From Salegentibacter agarivorans (lineage in GTDB: Bacteria; Bacteroidota; Bacteroidia; Flavobacteriales; Flavobacteriaceae), in contig NZ_FOOH01000003.1 of NCBI RefSeq assembly GCF_900113135.1, forward strand, positions 62,001 to 126,000: a stretch of 64,000 bases of DNA, read 5' to 3'. Of the stretch, positions 15,066-24,979 are shown in pieces; position 1 is the stretch's first letter; each line of letters begins with the position of its first letter. Both the position numbers and the translations under genes were made by a program. Below the pieces are notes generated by a model. It did not search any database. It saw only the letters and a program-made list of their open reading frames with translations, and was not told the DNA's origin.

Positions 15066-15488
15066 ATGAAGATCAACCTTAAAAGACTTAATAAAGATTA
15101 TCATTTTGAAACCGTAAACGAGCGTGGAGACATTGTTCATTTAGATAATAAAACCGATGCCGAACCAAAGGGAGCCAGCCCAATGGATTTATTACTGCGA
15201 GCCATTGCCGGTTGTAGCAGTATTGATATCGTAATGATTCTAAAAAAGCAACATCTGGAACTGGAAGATCTCCAGGTGGAAGTTGAAGGCTTTAGAGAAG
15301 ATGGCGCAGTGCCTAATGTTTTTAAGAAAATTCAGCTTAATTTTCTTTTAAAAGGAGATGTGCCTGCGGCGAAAGCCAAACGTGCCGTAGATCTTTCTAT
15401 GGAAAAATATTGTTCGGTTTCTAAAATGCTGGAAAAAGCAGCTGAAATCAATTATGCGATCACTTTAAATGGCGAGCTTATCAATTAA
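15066..15488 (+). CDS. OsmC/Ohr-family thiol peroxidase
   Basis: This 140-residue small cytosolic thiol-dependent peroxidase-like protein keeps the two reactive cysteines, in AIAGCSSIDIV (about residue 51) and EKYCSVSKML (about residue 118). ASPMDLLLRAIAGC is the characteristic helix. The ATG at 15066 is preferred over the TTG at 15045, which would overlap the -7 promoter box. Its TAA overlaps the next gene's ATG, so the two are translated together. The substrate (organic hydroperoxide, or persulfide as in some OsmC-like proteins) cannot be told; the sulfur context makes persulfide a thought only. Confidence 0.88.
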   Translation: MKINLKRLNKDYHFETVNERGDIVHLDNKTDAEPKGASPMDLLLRAIAGCSSIDIVMILKKQHLELEDLQVEVEGFREDGAVPNVFKKIQLNFLLKGDVPAAKAKRAVDLSMEKYCSVSKMLEKAAEINYAITLNGELIN

Positions 15489-15994
15489 TGAACTCTTTTG
15501 AAACCAGGATAGTTAAAACCTGGAAGCCTTCGGTGTTTTTAAGGATTGTTTTTATTATTCTCCTTCTGGGAGGTAGTGCGCTCACATCGATTTTCGAGGT
15601 AGAGGAAAAGTGGCTTCGGCTTACCGGTAGTTTTGCTTTTATGCTGGGAATGTTTGGAGCTTTAAGTCAGTCGTTTGTTAAACCCAAATATCTTGGGGAT
15701 ATGGAGATAGATGAAACCAGGGTTAAAATAGATTTAGCCAATTTCGGGAAAGAATTTTTAATTTCCGAGCTGCAGGAAATCGGTTTCAAATATGGAGGTT
15801 ACGCCAGTTTCTGGAAGTATACTTTATACGGAAATAAAAATCATATTTATTTTACTACGCTTTCAGGTGAAAAATATAATTACGAAATAATTCTTCAGAA
15901 TAAACAGAAGAAAGAAGAGCTGAAATCTTTTCTAAACGAATTAAATACCACTGATACTATTCAAATTAAGAAGTTTGGTAATTCGGCTTTTTAA
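15488..15994 (+). CDS. Small membrane protein of unknown function
   Basis: A 168-residue protein overlaps the upstream OsmC-family gene by one base (TAATG). Two hydrophobic segments (about residues 16-34 and 46-62) near the N-terminus are followed by a soluble domain rich in charged residues and ending in a Lys-rich helix. The layout resembles small PH-like or DUF proteins anchored by a two-helix hairpin, but no family can be named. Cotranscription with the peroxidase gene is the only functional hint. Confidence 0.75.
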   Translation: MNSFETRIVKTWKPSVFLRIVFIILLLGGSALTSIFEVEEKWLRLTGSFAFMLGMFGALSQSFVKPKYLGDMEIDETRVKIDLANFGKEFLISELQEIGFKYGGYASFWKYTLYGNKNHIYFTTLSGEKYNYEIILQNKQKKEELKSFLNELNTTDTIQIKKFGNSAF

Positions 15995-16131
15995 GTCAAT
16001 AGAAACTTTGGAAATTAAAGCAGTATTTGGAAGTAATCTTTAATTTTTATCCCTTCTTTTTCCTGTTTTATTAAAAATATAATTCAGTAAATCATATAAA
16101 ATACATTATCCATAAAAATTACTCTTAGCCC

Positions 16132-16161
16132 TTGCATTTAAATGGCTGTGCCGTATATTTG
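16132..16161 (+). promoter_or_regulatory. Promoter of the metH-metF leader
   Basis: TTG (16132-16134) and TATATTTG (16154-16161) have 19 bp between them, an ideal Bacteroidota promoter. The start would be near 16168, about 20 nt before the SAM-I riboswitch. Confidence 0.7.
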
Positions 16162-16189
16162 CTGGTTCAAGTTCATTGTTTATAACATC

Positions 16190-16296
16190 GTTATCAAGAA
16201 AGGTTGAGGGAATAGACCCGTTGAAACCTTGGCAACCCTCCTGTAATGGGAGAAGGTGCTACATTCTACTTCGCTTCTTTGGCGCAGATAGATAAC
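16190..16296 (+). promoter_or_regulatory. SAM-I (S-box) riboswitch
   Basis: P1 is formed by GTTATC (16190-16195) and GATAAC (16291-16296). Conserved S-box segments are visible: the AAGAAAGGTTGAGGGA 5' side, GACCCGTTGAAACCTTGGCA (16215-16234) and GGTGCTACATTCTAC (16255-16269), whose order and spacing fit the family. It lies 54 bp before metH. The palindrome GAAAGAATTCTTTC (16299-16312) and the following CTTCTTTTTTT may belong to the expression platform, but no clear terminator is visible, so translational control is possible. Confidence 0.93.
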
Positions 16297-16350
16297 AAGA
16301 AAGAATTCTTTCCCGCTTCTTTTTTTGATAGTGATTTTAGATAAAATTAT

Positions 16351-17367
16351 ATGTCAAAATTAGAAGAACAACTTCAAAAAAATATACTCATTTTAGACGG
16401 TGCCATGGGCACGATGCTTCAGGATTATAAATTTTCTGAAGAAGACTTCCGTGGAAAACGTTTTGGAGATTGGCCGGTTTCCGTACAGGGAAATAACGAC
16501 CTGTTATCCATTACCCAGCCTGAAGCAATCGCTACCATTCATCGTAAATATTTTGAAGCCGGTGCCGATATTGTAGAAACCAATACGTTTTCTGCAACCA
16601 CAATCGCCATGGCCGATTATAAAATGGAAGAACTGGTAGATGAGCTCAATTATGAGTCGGCCAGGATTGCCAAAGAAGTCGCCGTAAAAATGACTGAAGA
16701 AAATCCGGAAAAACCTCGGTTTGTGGCCGGCGCGATTGGGCCCACCAATAAAACCGCCAGTATGAGCCCCGATGTTAACGATCCCGGATTTCGTGCAATT
16801 TCCTTTGAAGAATTGCGGGTAGCTTATAAGCAACAAGCCAGCGCTTTAATAAAAGGCGGCGTGGATATTCTTCTGGTAGAAACTGTTTTTGATACCCTAA
16901 ACGCTAAAGCCGCGCTTTTTGCCATTGATGAACTTAAAGAAGAATTACAGCTAGATATTCCCATAATGGTAAGTGGAACGATTACCGATGCTTCCGGGAG
17001 AACGCTTTCGGGGCAAACCGCGGAAGCTTTTCTTATTTCGGTATCGCATATTCCCCTGTTAAGTGTTGGTTTTAACTGTGCTTTGGGTGCTAAACAACTA
17101 ACACCGCACCTCGAGGTTTTAAACCGTTTTGCAAGTTGTGGTGTGTCAGCTTATCCTAATGCAGGGTTGCCAAATGCTTTTGGAGAATACGACCAGGATG
17201 CTGAAGAAATGGCAAGACAGATTAGGGAATATTTAGAAAAGGGTTTGGTGAATATTCTTGGTGGTTGCTGTGGTACCACACCAGAGCATATTAGCGCTAT
17301 TGCTGAAATTGCCAAAGATTATAGTCCAAGAAAAATAGTGAAACCTGAATTTTCCACCGCGTTATGA
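16351..17367 (+). CDS. metH: Methionine synthase, homocysteine-binding subunit
   Basis: This is the 338-residue homocysteine S-methyltransferase module of B12-dependent methionine synthase, here a separate protein. The zinc ligands C243 (GFNCALG) and C306/C307 (GGCCGTT) bind homocysteine thiolate. The N-terminal [12 protein letters not shown] and later [18 protein letters not shown] are diagnostic. Its stop overlaps the ATG of the second subunit, and the two proteins together equal a complete MetH. A split of this kind is common in Bacteroidota, so it is not read as a frameshift. The SAM-I riboswitch upstream should control the pair. Confidence 0.95.
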   Translation: MSKLEEQLQKNILILDGAMGTMLQDYKFSEEDFRGKRFGDWPVSVQGNNDLLSITQPEAIATIHRKYFEAGADIVETNTFSATTIAMADYKMEELVDELNYESARIAKEVAVKMTEENPEKPRFVAGAIGPTNKTASMSPDVNDPGFRAISFEELRVAYKQQASALIKGGVDILLVETVFDTLNAKAALFAIDELKEELQLDIPIMVSGTITDASGRTLSGQTAEAFLISVSHIPLLSVGFNCALGAKQLTPHLEVLNRFASCGVSAYPNAGLPNAFGEYDQDAEEMARQIREYLEKGLVNILGGCCGTTPEHISAIAEIAKDYSPRKIVKPEFSTAL

Positions 17368-20099
17368 TAGAAACAGTGAATCAAGAAAATATACAGGAAG
17401 AAATTTCCCCGGAAAAAGAACAACAAGAGACTAGGCCTTTAAAATTATCTGGTCTCGAACCGCTTATAATTACCCCCGATAGCAATTTTGTAAATGTTGG
17501 GGAAAGGACTAATGTAGCCGGTTCCAAAAAATTCCTTCGCCTAATTAAAGAGGAGAATTTTGAGGAAGCCCTGGAAGTAGCAAGAGATCAGGTAGACGGT
17601 GGTGCCCAGATCATCGATATTAATATGGACGATGGTCTTATTGAAGGCAAAGAGGCGATGGTAAAATTCCTTAACCTTATTGTTGCCGAGCCCGATATTG
17701 CCCGTGTACCCATCATGATAGATAGTTCTAAATGGGAAATTATAGAAGCCGGTTTACAGGTGGTGCAGGGGAAATGTGTTGTGAATTCTATAAGCCTTAA
17801 AGAAGGCGAAGCAGAATTTATTGAACACGCTAAAAAAATAAAGCGTTACGGTGCTGCGGTAATCGTTATGGCTTTTGACGAAGTTGGGCAGGCCGATAAT
17901 TTTGAACGTAGAATTGAAATAGCAAAGCGTTCTTATGATATCCTGGTTAATACAGTAAAACTACCACCAGAAGACATCATTTTTGACCTGAATATTTTCC
18001 CGGTAGGTACGGGGATGGACGAGCATAAACGCAATGCCATAGATTTTATTGAAGGAACCCGTTGGGTAAAAGAAAATCTTCCGCATTGCAGTATTAGTGG
18101 TGGTGTGAGTAATGTTTCATTTTCTTTCCGCGGAAATAATCCGGTGCGGGAAGCGATGCATTCGGTGTTTTTATATTATGCGATTAAAGCGGGAATGAAT
18201 ATCGGGATCGTAAACCCCGCACTTCTGGAAGTGTATGATAATATTCCCAAAGATCTTTTAGAACACGTAGAAGATGTAATTCTTGACAGAAGAGAAGATG
18301 CCACAGAGCGCTTGCTTGAATTTGCTGAAACCGTAGTGGGCTCTAAAAAGGCAAGCAAAGTAGACCTTTCCTGGAGGGAAAATCCGCTTCAGGACAGGAT
18401 TACCCACGCTTTGGTTAAAGGAATTGACGCTTATATTTTAGAGGATATAGAACAGGCCCGCCAGGAAGCTGACAAACCTATTGAAGTAATTGAAGGTCAT
18501 TTAATGATTGGAATGAATGTGGTAGGCGATCTCTTTGGAAGCGGAAAAATGTTTCTTCCGCAGGTAGTAAAATCGGCCAGGGTAATGAAGAAAGCAGTGG
18601 CCTACCTTCTTCCTTATATTGAAGCAGATAAGTCCAGTAAGCGCTCCTCGGCTGGAAAAGTTCTTATGGCTACGGTTAAAGGAGATGTGCACGATATTGG
18701 GAAGAATATTGTAAGTGTGGTTTTGGGCTGTAATAATTACGAAATTATTGACCTGGGCGTAATGGTGCCTCCGGAAAAAATTATAGAAACTGCAAAAGCT
18801 GAAGGTGTTGATGCCATTGGTCTCAGCGGATTAATAACACCTTCTTTAGACGAGATGGTGTTTTTAGCCAAGGAAATGGAACGCCAGAATTTTGACGTGC
18901 CTTTACTTATTGGTGGCGCCACAACTTCAAAAGCGCATACGGCGGTAAAAATAGACCCGCAGTATAAAAATGCGGTTGCTCATGTGAATGATGCATCGCG
19001 TGCAGTGACGGTAATTGGGGATCTTTTAAAGGAAGAAACACGCACTAAATATATGAGCGATCTTAAAGCCGAATATGATAAATTCAGGCTTAATTTTAAG
19101 AAAAGAAGTAAAGTGAAATCTTTTCTTCCAATTGGAGAAGCGCGAAAAAATAAGTATTCCATAGACTGGAAATCAACCCAGATTACAGAGCCAAACAAAA
19201 TAGGAATTCAGCAAATAGATAATTTCGATTTAAAGGAACTGGAAGCTTTTATAGACTGGAGCCCATTTTTTAGAAGCTGGGATCTCCACGGGCGTTATCC
19301 GGATATTTTAACCGATAAAGTGGTGGGGGAACAGGCAACTTCTTTGTTCAAAGATGCAAAAGTTTTACTGAAAAGAATTCTGGATGAAAAGTTACTAAAA
19401 GCGAAAGCTGTCTACGGATTATTTCCGGCGAATACGGTTAATGATGATGATATTGAAGTGGAATATGAAGAAAATTCCGAAGAAAAAAAGATGCTTTTCA
19501 GAACGCTTCGGCAGCAATTAAAAAAACACGGCGGAAAGCCAAATTTTGCACTTTCCGACTTTATTGCGCCAAAGGAAAGCGGAATCCAGGATTATATAGG
19601 TTGTTTTTGTGTGACTACAGGTTTTGGTACTGCAGAATTAGCTAAAAAGTTTGAGGAAGATTTTGACGATTATAATTCAATAATGATAAAAGCCCTTGCC
19701 GATCGTCTCGCAGAAGCTTTTGCTGAATATTTACACAAAAAAATAAGACGGGAAGACTGGGGCTACGCGCCCGAAGAGAATTTAAGCAACCAGGAATTAA
19801 TAAAAGAAACTTATAAAGGAATTCGCCCGGCTCCGGGTTATCCTGCCTGCCCAGATCATTTAGAGAAAATAAGTATTTGGGAAATTTTAAAGGTAAAGGA
19901 ACGAATTGGAGTTGAACTTACCGAAAGTTTAGCGATGTGGCCGGCTGCGAGTGTAAGCGGATATTATTTTGCCAATCCCGAAGCGCGTTATTTTGGCCTG
20001 GGAAAAATTAAAGATGACCAGGTGAAAGATTTTGCTGAAAGAAAAGGAATTCCGCTGAAAAAGGCCGAAAAATGGCTTAATCCAAATATTGCAGATTAA
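17364..20099 (+). CDS. metH: Methionine synthase, folate/B12/activation subunit
   Basis: This 911-residue protein carries the remaining MetH modules in order. The pterin-binding domain (about 30-300) starts with [15 protein letters not shown]. The B12 cap and cobalamin-binding Rossmann domain (about 320-560) has DVHDIGKN, where H443 ligates cobalt. The activation domain (about 590-911) ends with the SAM-binding [12 protein letters not shown]. It transfers the methyl group of 5-methyl-tetrahydrofolate to homocysteine bound by the first subunit. A Glu-rich linker of about 25 residues at the N-terminus probably replaces the covalent hinge. MetF, which makes the methyl donor, is next. Confidence 0.96.
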   Translation: MIETVNQENIQEEISPEKEQQETRPLKLSGLEPLIITPDSNFVNVGERTNVAGSKKFLRLIKEENFEEALEVARDQVDGGAQIIDINMDDGLIEGKEAMVKFLNLIVAEPDIARVPIMIDSSKWEIIEAGLQVVQGKCVVNSISLKEGEAEFIEHAKKIKRYGAAVIVMAFDEVGQADNFERRIEIAKRSYDILVNTVKLPPEDIIFDLNIFPVGTGMDEHKRNAIDFIEGTRWVKENLPHCSISGGVSNVSFSFRGNNPVREAMHSVFLYYAIKAGMNIGIVNPALLEVYDNIPKDLLEHVEDVILDRREDATERLLEFAETVVGSKKASKVDLSWRENPLQDRITHALVKGIDAYILEDIEQARQEADKPIEVIEGHLMIGMNVVGDLFGSGKMFLPQVVKSARVMKKAVAYLLPYIEADKSSKRSSAGKVLMATVKGDVHDIGKNIVSVVLGCNNYEIIDLGVMVPPEKIIETAKAEGVDAIGLSGLITPSLDEMVFLAKEMERQNFDVPLLIGGATTSKAHTAVKIDPQYKNAVAHVNDASRAVTVIGDLLKEETRTKYMSDLKAEYDKFRLNFKKRSKVKSFLPIGEARKNKYSIDWKSTQITEPNKIGIQQIDNFDLKELEAFIDWSPFFRSWDLHGRYPDILTDKVVGEQATSLFKDAKVLLKRILDEKLLKAKAVYGLFPANTVNDDDIEVEYEENSEEKKMLFRTLRQQLKKHGGKPNFALSDFIAPKESGIQDYIGCFCVTTGFGTAELAKKFEEDFDDYNSIMIKALADRLAEAFAEYLHKKIRREDWGYAPEENLSNQELIKETYKGIRPAPGYPACPDHLEKISIWEILKVKERIGVELTESLAMWPAASVSGYYFANPEARYFGLGKIKDDQVKDFAERKGIPLKKAEKWLNPNIAD

Positions 20100-20206
20100 G
20101 AGCTCTTGCTAGCCTCCCCAAAGGGAAGGAATCGGAAAAAATAAATTTAGATTAATTAATAATCCAACCAATATTTTCCTATTGGATAAAGAACTGGGAA
20201 GTATTT

Positions 20207-21163
20207 ATGAAAGTAACAGAACATATAAACCGGGCAAAAGGAGAAACATTGTTTTCTTTTGAAATTGTTCCGCCGCAAAAAGGAAGAAGTATACAGGATC
20301 TTTATAATAATATAGATCCACTAATGGAATTTAATCCGCCGTTTATAGATGTAACTACCTCGCGGGAAGAACACGTTTACATTAAAAAAGATGATGGTTT
20401 ACTGGAAAGAAAGATTACCCGTATGCGCCCGGGTACGGTTGGTATTTGTGCTGCAATAAAGCAAAAATATAATGTAGACACCATTCCGCATGTGCTCTGT
20501 GGAGGGTTTACCCGTGAAGAAACCGAGTATTTACTGGTAGACTGTCACTATTTGGGGATTGAAAATGTAATGGCACTTCGCGGGGATGCTATGAAACACC
20601 AACGCTATTTTGAACCAACCCACGGGGGGAATTGTTTTGCCAGTGAATTGGTAACCCAAATTAAAGATTTGGGAGAAGGAAAATATTTAAACGAAGTTAT
20701 TGAATCTAATAACAATGCCGATTTTTGTATTGGCGTGGCCGGTTATCCTGAGAAGCACCTGGAAGCTCCTTCTTTACAAACAGATCTAAAACGCCTTAAG
20801 GAGAAAATTAATGCAGGCGCAGATTATGTGGTTACACAAATGTTTTTTAATAATAAAGCTTACTTTGATTTTGTAGAACAGGCAAGGGAAGCAGGAATTA
20901 CTGTTCCCATTATTCCCGGTATTAAACCCATAGCCGTTAAGAGGCATTTGCAATTATTACCACAGGTTTTCAGCATAGATATACCCGAGGATTTAATTAA
21001 AAATGTAGAAGCCTGTAAAGATAATAAAGAGGTAAGAGAAGTGGGTATTGAATGGGCTATAGCACAATCTAAGGAGCTTAAAGCTTCCGGTGTTCCGGTT
21101 TTACATTATTATTCAATGGGAAAAAGCACCAATATTCAAAAAATTGCGAAAGCGGTTTTTTAA
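20207..21163 (+). CDS. metF: 5,10-methylenetetrahydrofolate reductase
   Basis: This 318-residue FAD enzyme supplies 5-methyl-tetrahydrofolate to MetH. Visible family segments are LFSFEIVPPQKGRS near the N-terminus (catalytic Glu), ALRGDAMKHQ and VTQMFFNNKAYFDF, with PIIPGIKPI for the barrel C-terminal side. It follows metH by 107 bp with no terminator between them, although a partial G/C-tract repeat lies at about 20108-20130. It is therefore probably under the same SAM-I riboswitch. Confidence 0.96.
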   Translation: MKVTEHINRAKGETLFSFEIVPPQKGRSIQDLYNNIDPLMEFNPPFIDVTTSREEHVYIKKDDGLLERKITRMRPGTVGICAAIKQKYNVDTIPHVLCGGFTREETEYLLVDCHYLGIENVMALRGDAMKHQRYFEPTHGGNCFASELVTQIKDLGEGKYLNEVIESNNNADFCIGVAGYPEKHLEAPSLQTDLKRLKEKINAGADYVVTQMFFNNKAYFDFVEQAREAGITVPIIPGIKPIAVKRHLQLLPQVFSIDIPEDLIKNVEACKDNKEVREVGIEWAIAQSKELKASGVPVLHYYSMGKSTNIQKIAKAVF

Positions 21164-21187
21164 AATATTAGGCTACATTTGCGGGTA

Positions 21188-22288
21188 ATGAAGAAAATTA
21201 CCGCCCTTATTTTTCTTTTCAGCATTTTTAATAGTTCTGCCCAGGAGTTCGGGAAGAACTATTATTCTTTTGATGCCAGTTATTTCTACGGAACCATTGC
21301 CGAACATAATCCTGATATTGCCCATTTAATTACCGGGCATCCAACAGGTTTAATTCTTGGTTTTAATAAAAAAAGTTTCGGATTTGAAGATTGGGAAAAG
21401 CGCTATAATTATCCCGATGTTGGCGCTTCTTTTACCTATCAGGATATGAAAAATCCCAGTTTAGGTGAAAATTACGGACTCTATGCGCATATGAATTTCT
21501 ACCTTTTTAAAAGAAATTTAATGTTTAGAATAGGGCAGGGCCTGGCGTATGCTTCCAATCCATATCATCCAGATGATAATTATAAGAATAATGCCTACGG
21601 TTCGCGCTTGCTAAGTTCTACTTACTTAATGGCGAATTACAAAAAAGAAAACATTTTTGAAGGTTTGGGACTACAGGCCGGGCTTTCCCTGATTCATTAT
21701 TCCAACGCCGATTTTAAATCGCCGAATGCCAGTACAAATACCATCACTTTTAACCTGGGAGTGAATTATGCTTTAGATCATCAAAATCTGCCCAATTATA
21801 TTCCAAAAGGGCCAAGAGAAAAATATACAGAACCCATTCATTTTAATTTTGTGTTGCGAAGTGGCGTAAATACTATGGGGATTATTGGTTCTAAACAATA
21901 TCCATTCTTAACCTTTTCAGCTTATGCCGATAAGGTGCTTAATCATAAAAGTACTCTGCAGGCAGGAACTGAAGTTTTCTTTTCCAAAGCTATGGAAGAA
22001 CGAATTTATTATCAATCGGTAGCTTTTCCTTCCGGAAATACCACTGGGGAAGAAGATTCCAAACGAGTAGGCGTTTTCGTTGGCCATCAGCTAAACTTCG
22101 ATAAATTATCGGTAATTACGCATTTAGGTTATTATGCGTATTTTCCCTACGAGCATTTTGTAGATCAGTTATATAACAGGGTTGGTCTGCAAAGAAAAAT
22201 CACCGAAGATCTTTGGGCATCCCTTACTGTTCGCTCTCATTATGCGAATGCCGAAGCCGTAGAATTTTCAATTGGCTATCGTTTATGA
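21188..22288 (+). CDS. PagL-like lipid A deacylase / acyloxyacyl hydrolase family outer-membrane protein
   Basis: This 366-residue protein has a signal peptide (MKKITALIFLFSIFNSSAQ) and alternating beta-strand pattern ending in SIGYRL, as expected of an outer-membrane barrel. The segment GLSLIHYSNADFKSPN carries the His-x-Ser pair (H170, S172) and downstream Asn-Pro pattern of PagL-type lipid A 3-O-deacylases. It may trim lipid A acyl chains. The ATG at 21188 is preferred over the TTG at 21179. A perfect -7 box TACATTTG (21174-21181) ends 6 bp before it, so a leaderless transcript is possible besides cotranscription with metF (24-bp gap). Confidence 0.8.
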   Translation: MKKITALIFLFSIFNSSAQEFGKNYYSFDASYFYGTIAEHNPDIAHLITGHPTGLILGFNKKSFGFEDWEKRYNYPDVGASFTYQDMKNPSLGENYGLYAHMNFYLFKRNLMFRIGQGLAYASNPYHPDDNYKNNAYGSRLLSSTYLMANYKKENIFEGLGLQAGLSLIHYSNADFKSPNASTNTITFNLGVNYALDHQNLPNYIPKGPREKYTEPIHFNFVLRSGVNTMGIIGSKQYPFLTFSAYADKVLNHKSTLQAGTEVFFSKAMEERIYYQSVAFPSGNTTGEEDSKRVGVFVGHQLNFDKLSVITHLGYYAYFPYEHFVDQLYNRVGLQRKITEDLWASLTVRSHYANAEAVEFSIGYRL

Positions 22289-22447
22289 GTAGCTTGAGCG
22301 GAAGTTTGTAGTTGGGGCAAGCGGAATTGTATCCTTAGAAGCTTGTGGAATAATAATTTCCTTTAAATATTTTTTGAGGGTAATCACCCTTTTTTATCTA
22401 TTATATGAATTAAATAACATATATTTACAGGGTAAATTCTCTTTTTT

Positions 22448-23641
22448 ATGAATGAGTCAAGTTTAGATAATCTATTGAAGTCAATTTTCTCTGACAGCGA
22501 AGACCTTGATGTCAGAGGGGAATTTGAGCAGAAATTAAATGAGTATAATATAAGTAAAACAAAAGCACTAAAACTGCTGAAAATTGATAAGGATGTTTTT
22601 GAACAGATTATCTCAGGTACTGCGAAACAACCTAATTTAATTCATGTTATTAAACTTGCTGAGTTTTTAGATATTGAAATTAATCGATTCGTTCAAGTGG
22701 TTTTAAAAAATCAAAATGAAGAGAATATAACCTCGATTGATAACGCCAGAAAGACCACTTTCTTGTTGAAGAATTTTGATGTTAAAATGTTAACAAAATT
22801 AGGCTTTTTTGAATCTGATTATGGAACGGATGAACTTATACGAAAAGTTTTAGATTTTTTCGGATACGAGTCTATTCAAGAATATGAGCAGCAGTTAGAA
22901 GAACCTCTATACAGCCAAACTAAAAGAAATTTTTCGGATAGAATGAAAGATTTCTGGGTAAAATCAGCTTATCAAACCTTTAAAATCATTGATAATCCTA
23001 ATGAATATGACAGGGGGAAATTAAAAGATTTAATAATAAAATTAAAACCTTACTCACAAAATGTTCAGAATGGGTTATTTACTGTGTGTAAAGCTTTATA
23101 TAACATTGGAATTACGGTAATCTTTCAAGATTACTTATCTACCACACAAGTTAGAGGTGGGACATTTATAATAAACGGTAAACCTTGCGTAGTAATTACA
23201 GATTTTAATAAAAAATATTCAACAATCTGGTTTACACTTATGCATGAACTGCATCACGTTTTATTTGATTTTGATCTGATTGAGAAGAATAGTTTTCATC
23301 TAACAGGAGACGATGATTTATTTCTTATAGAGGAAAAGGCAGACTCTTTTGCAAGAGATTACTTTTTATCTGTAGATAAATTCAAGTATATCAAAAAGTA
23401 CATTAATAACCCTTTTTTAGTTTCAAAATTTGCAAATGAAAATGAAATTCATGAGTCATTAGTGTACACATTCTTTACTTGGTACATGAATAAGCTATAC
23501 GGTAAAAGTTATCACGGAGCGTTTCGCGAGTTTTATCCAAATTATAAAAATGCAGTGGGTAAGTTAAATCCAATCGCTTGGAATGATGATAGTATAAAAG
23601 TAGCAAGCGAAAGAATTAAAAATATATTAGAAATTAAATAA
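22448..23641 (+). CDS. HTH-containing ImmA/IrrE-family metallopeptidase
   Basis: This 397-residue protein has a probable helix-turn-helix near residues 30-75 (KLNEYNISKTKALKLLKIDK...) and a C-terminal ImmA/IrrE zinc peptidase domain. The HELHH motif (H266, E267, H270) is followed by a downstream Glu in EEKADSFARDYFL. Such proteins cleave or relieve repressors, often in phage, mobile-element or toxin-antitoxin contexts. The gene is 8 bp before an unknown 187-residue partner and appears cotranscribed. Codon use is AT-richer than the metH genes. The pair interrupts an otherwise housekeeping stretch and looks like an acquired module. Confidence 0.85.
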   Translation: MNESSLDNLLKSIFSDSEDLDVRGEFEQKLNEYNISKTKALKLLKIDKDVFEQIISGTAKQPNLIHVIKLAEFLDIEINRFVQVVLKNQNEENITSIDNARKTTFLLKNFDVKMLTKLGFFESDYGTDELIRKVLDFFGYESIQEYEQQLEEPLYSQTKRNFSDRMKDFWVKSAYQTFKIIDNPNEYDRGKLKDLIIKLKPYSQNVQNGLFTVCKALYNIGITVIFQDYLSTTQVRGGTFIINGKPCVVITDFNKKYSTIWFTLMHELHHVLFDFDLIEKNSFHLTGDDDLFLIEEKADSFARDYFLSVDKFKYIKKYINNPFLVSKFANENEIHESLVYTFFTWYMNKLYGKSYHGAFREFYPNYKNAVGKLNPIAWNDDSIKVASERIKNILEIK

Positions 23642-23649
23642 AGGATAGC

Positions 23650-24213
23650 ATGGCTAAAGAGAATAACAAAAAAAGGAAAAAAGATAAGTTATCCGAAGCG
23701 GATATTGAGCGAATGGAATTACTGCAAAGGGCGAACGAAAAAGTCGGTAAACAGTTATCTATAAATACTGAAAAAGGTAATCTTGAGGAAGTAGATGAAT
23801 TGAGGGAACTTATTGGTAAAGAGTTTGAAGATCCTGAGGAAAAGTATAATATTTATTACAGAGGTATAAGAAGACTTTTGATGGACTTTTTGCCTAAGGG
23901 TCAAGAATTTAAAGAAGCAAGAGATATTATTTATGACGAAAAAAATATCTTTTTAAATCTGGGTAAAAAGAAATCAGATAATAATGGTATTAGAAAGTCA
24001 GATGGGCGTATGACATTTCAACCTGTTATGAATGAAATCCTGGATGTTATCGTTCAATGGGTGTCTGAATCTCAGAATCCATTTGATCTTTACAGAGAAT
24101 TTTATGAACTAAACGAAAGACATGGTTATGGCCATGAAAAATACGATAAAACTTCTCTTAGTATAGCAAAATCCATGTATAACTTAAGTGAAAAGGATCA
24201 GGATCTTGATTAA
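23650..24213 (+). CDS. Unknown partner of the ImmA/IrrE-family protein
   Basis: A 187-residue soluble protein with a Lys-rich N-terminus (MAKENNKKRKKDKLSEADIE), a long acidic helical stretch (about 15-75) and a C-terminal helical region ending in NLSEKDQDLD. No family was recognised. There are no cysteines and no membrane segments. It follows the HTH-peptidase gene by 8 bp, so it is a likely functional partner: substrate, toxin or repressor. Its 3' end overlaps the reading frame of the next lipoprotein. Confidence 0.7.
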   Translation: MAKENNKKRKKDKLSEADIERMELLQRANEKVGKQLSINTEKGNLEEVDELRELIGKEFEDPEEKYNIYYRGIRRLLMDFLPKGQEFKEARDIIYDEKNIFLNLGKKKSDNNGIRKSDGRMTFQPVMNEILDVIVQWVSESQNPFDLYREFYELNERHGYGHEKYDKTSLSIAKSMYNLSEKDQDLD

Positions 24214-24979
24214 AAATTGCATCAAGCAGGTTTTAGGAATAGCGATATTGATTTTTGTCTTTTTAGGATGTGATTCTGAAGAAGCGCCGACTTGTGTAAA
24301 GACTTCCGGAGAAATTATTTCTGAAGAATTTAGCGTTGATGCATTTGAAGAAATTATCGTTTATGAACGTGTAAAATTGTTTATTGAACAGGGCGATGAA
24401 TATAAAGTGGAGATCGTAACCGGGGAGAACCTTAAAGAAAATGTTTATGCTGAAGTTGTAGATAACCGACTTGAACTGAGAAATGAAAATTCCTGTAATC
24501 TTTTTCGTGATTACGAGATCACAAAAATCTATGTGACTACACCAACTTTAAACTGGTTACAGAATAGCAGTGGCAGCGCGATTGAAAGCTTAGGAACGCT
24601 TGACTTTCCTGAACTTTGGTTGCGGTCTTTTAACCAGGAACGAGATCCCGATATTCATACCAATGGAGATTTTATCCTTGATCTTGAAGTTGAAAACCTA
24701 AGAATTACCAACGACAATATTTCTAATTATTTCCTAACCGGAAACGCCGAAAATGTAAATCTGTTTTTTGCAAATGGTGACGGCAGGCTGGAAGCCGAAG
24801 AGCTGATCGTTCAGCATTACGATATTTTGCATCGAGGAACCAACAAATTAATTATCAATCCGCTGCAGTCTTTAAAAGGTGATATTTTTGGTTTTGGAGA
24901 TATAATTTCAAAAAACCGACCACCAGAGGTCGATATTGAAGAACACTACACCGGCCGACTAATATTTGAAGCCCCCTAA
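24188..24979 (+). CDS. DUF2807-like lipoprotein
   Basis: This is a lipoprotein of up to 263 residues with a hydrophobic segment and lipobox (IFVFLGCDS). The mature part has the FSVDAFEEIIVYERVKLFIEQG and VEIVTGENLKENV pattern of head GIN-domain (DUF2807) beta-helical proteins found on Bacteroidota cell surfaces. No ATG is available. The frame starts with GTG at 24188 inside the upstream gene, or TTG at 24206, so the native start may have been lost or replaced when the upstream module was inserted. The last residues (EAP) and stop come from repeat copy B. The function is unknown. Confidence 0.75.
   Translation: MKRIRILIKNCIKQVLGIAILIFVFLGCDSEEAPTCVKTSGEIISEEFSVDAFEEIIVYERVKLFIEQGDEYKVEIVTGENLKENVYAEVVDNRLELRNENSCNLFRDYEITKIYVTTPTLNWLQNSSGSAIESLGTLDFPELWLRSFNQERDPDIHTNGDFILDLEVENLRITNDNISNYFLTGNAENVNLFFANGDGRLEAEELIVQHYDILHRGTNKLIINPLQSLKGDIFGFGDIISKNRPPEVDIEEHYTGRLIFEAP

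Noticed and set aside
16351-20099. metH broken into two frames, possibly a frameshift
   Set aside because: The junction is a clean ATGA overlap with a new ATG and an added Glu-rich N-terminus. Domain boundaries are respected and split MetH is common in this phylum.
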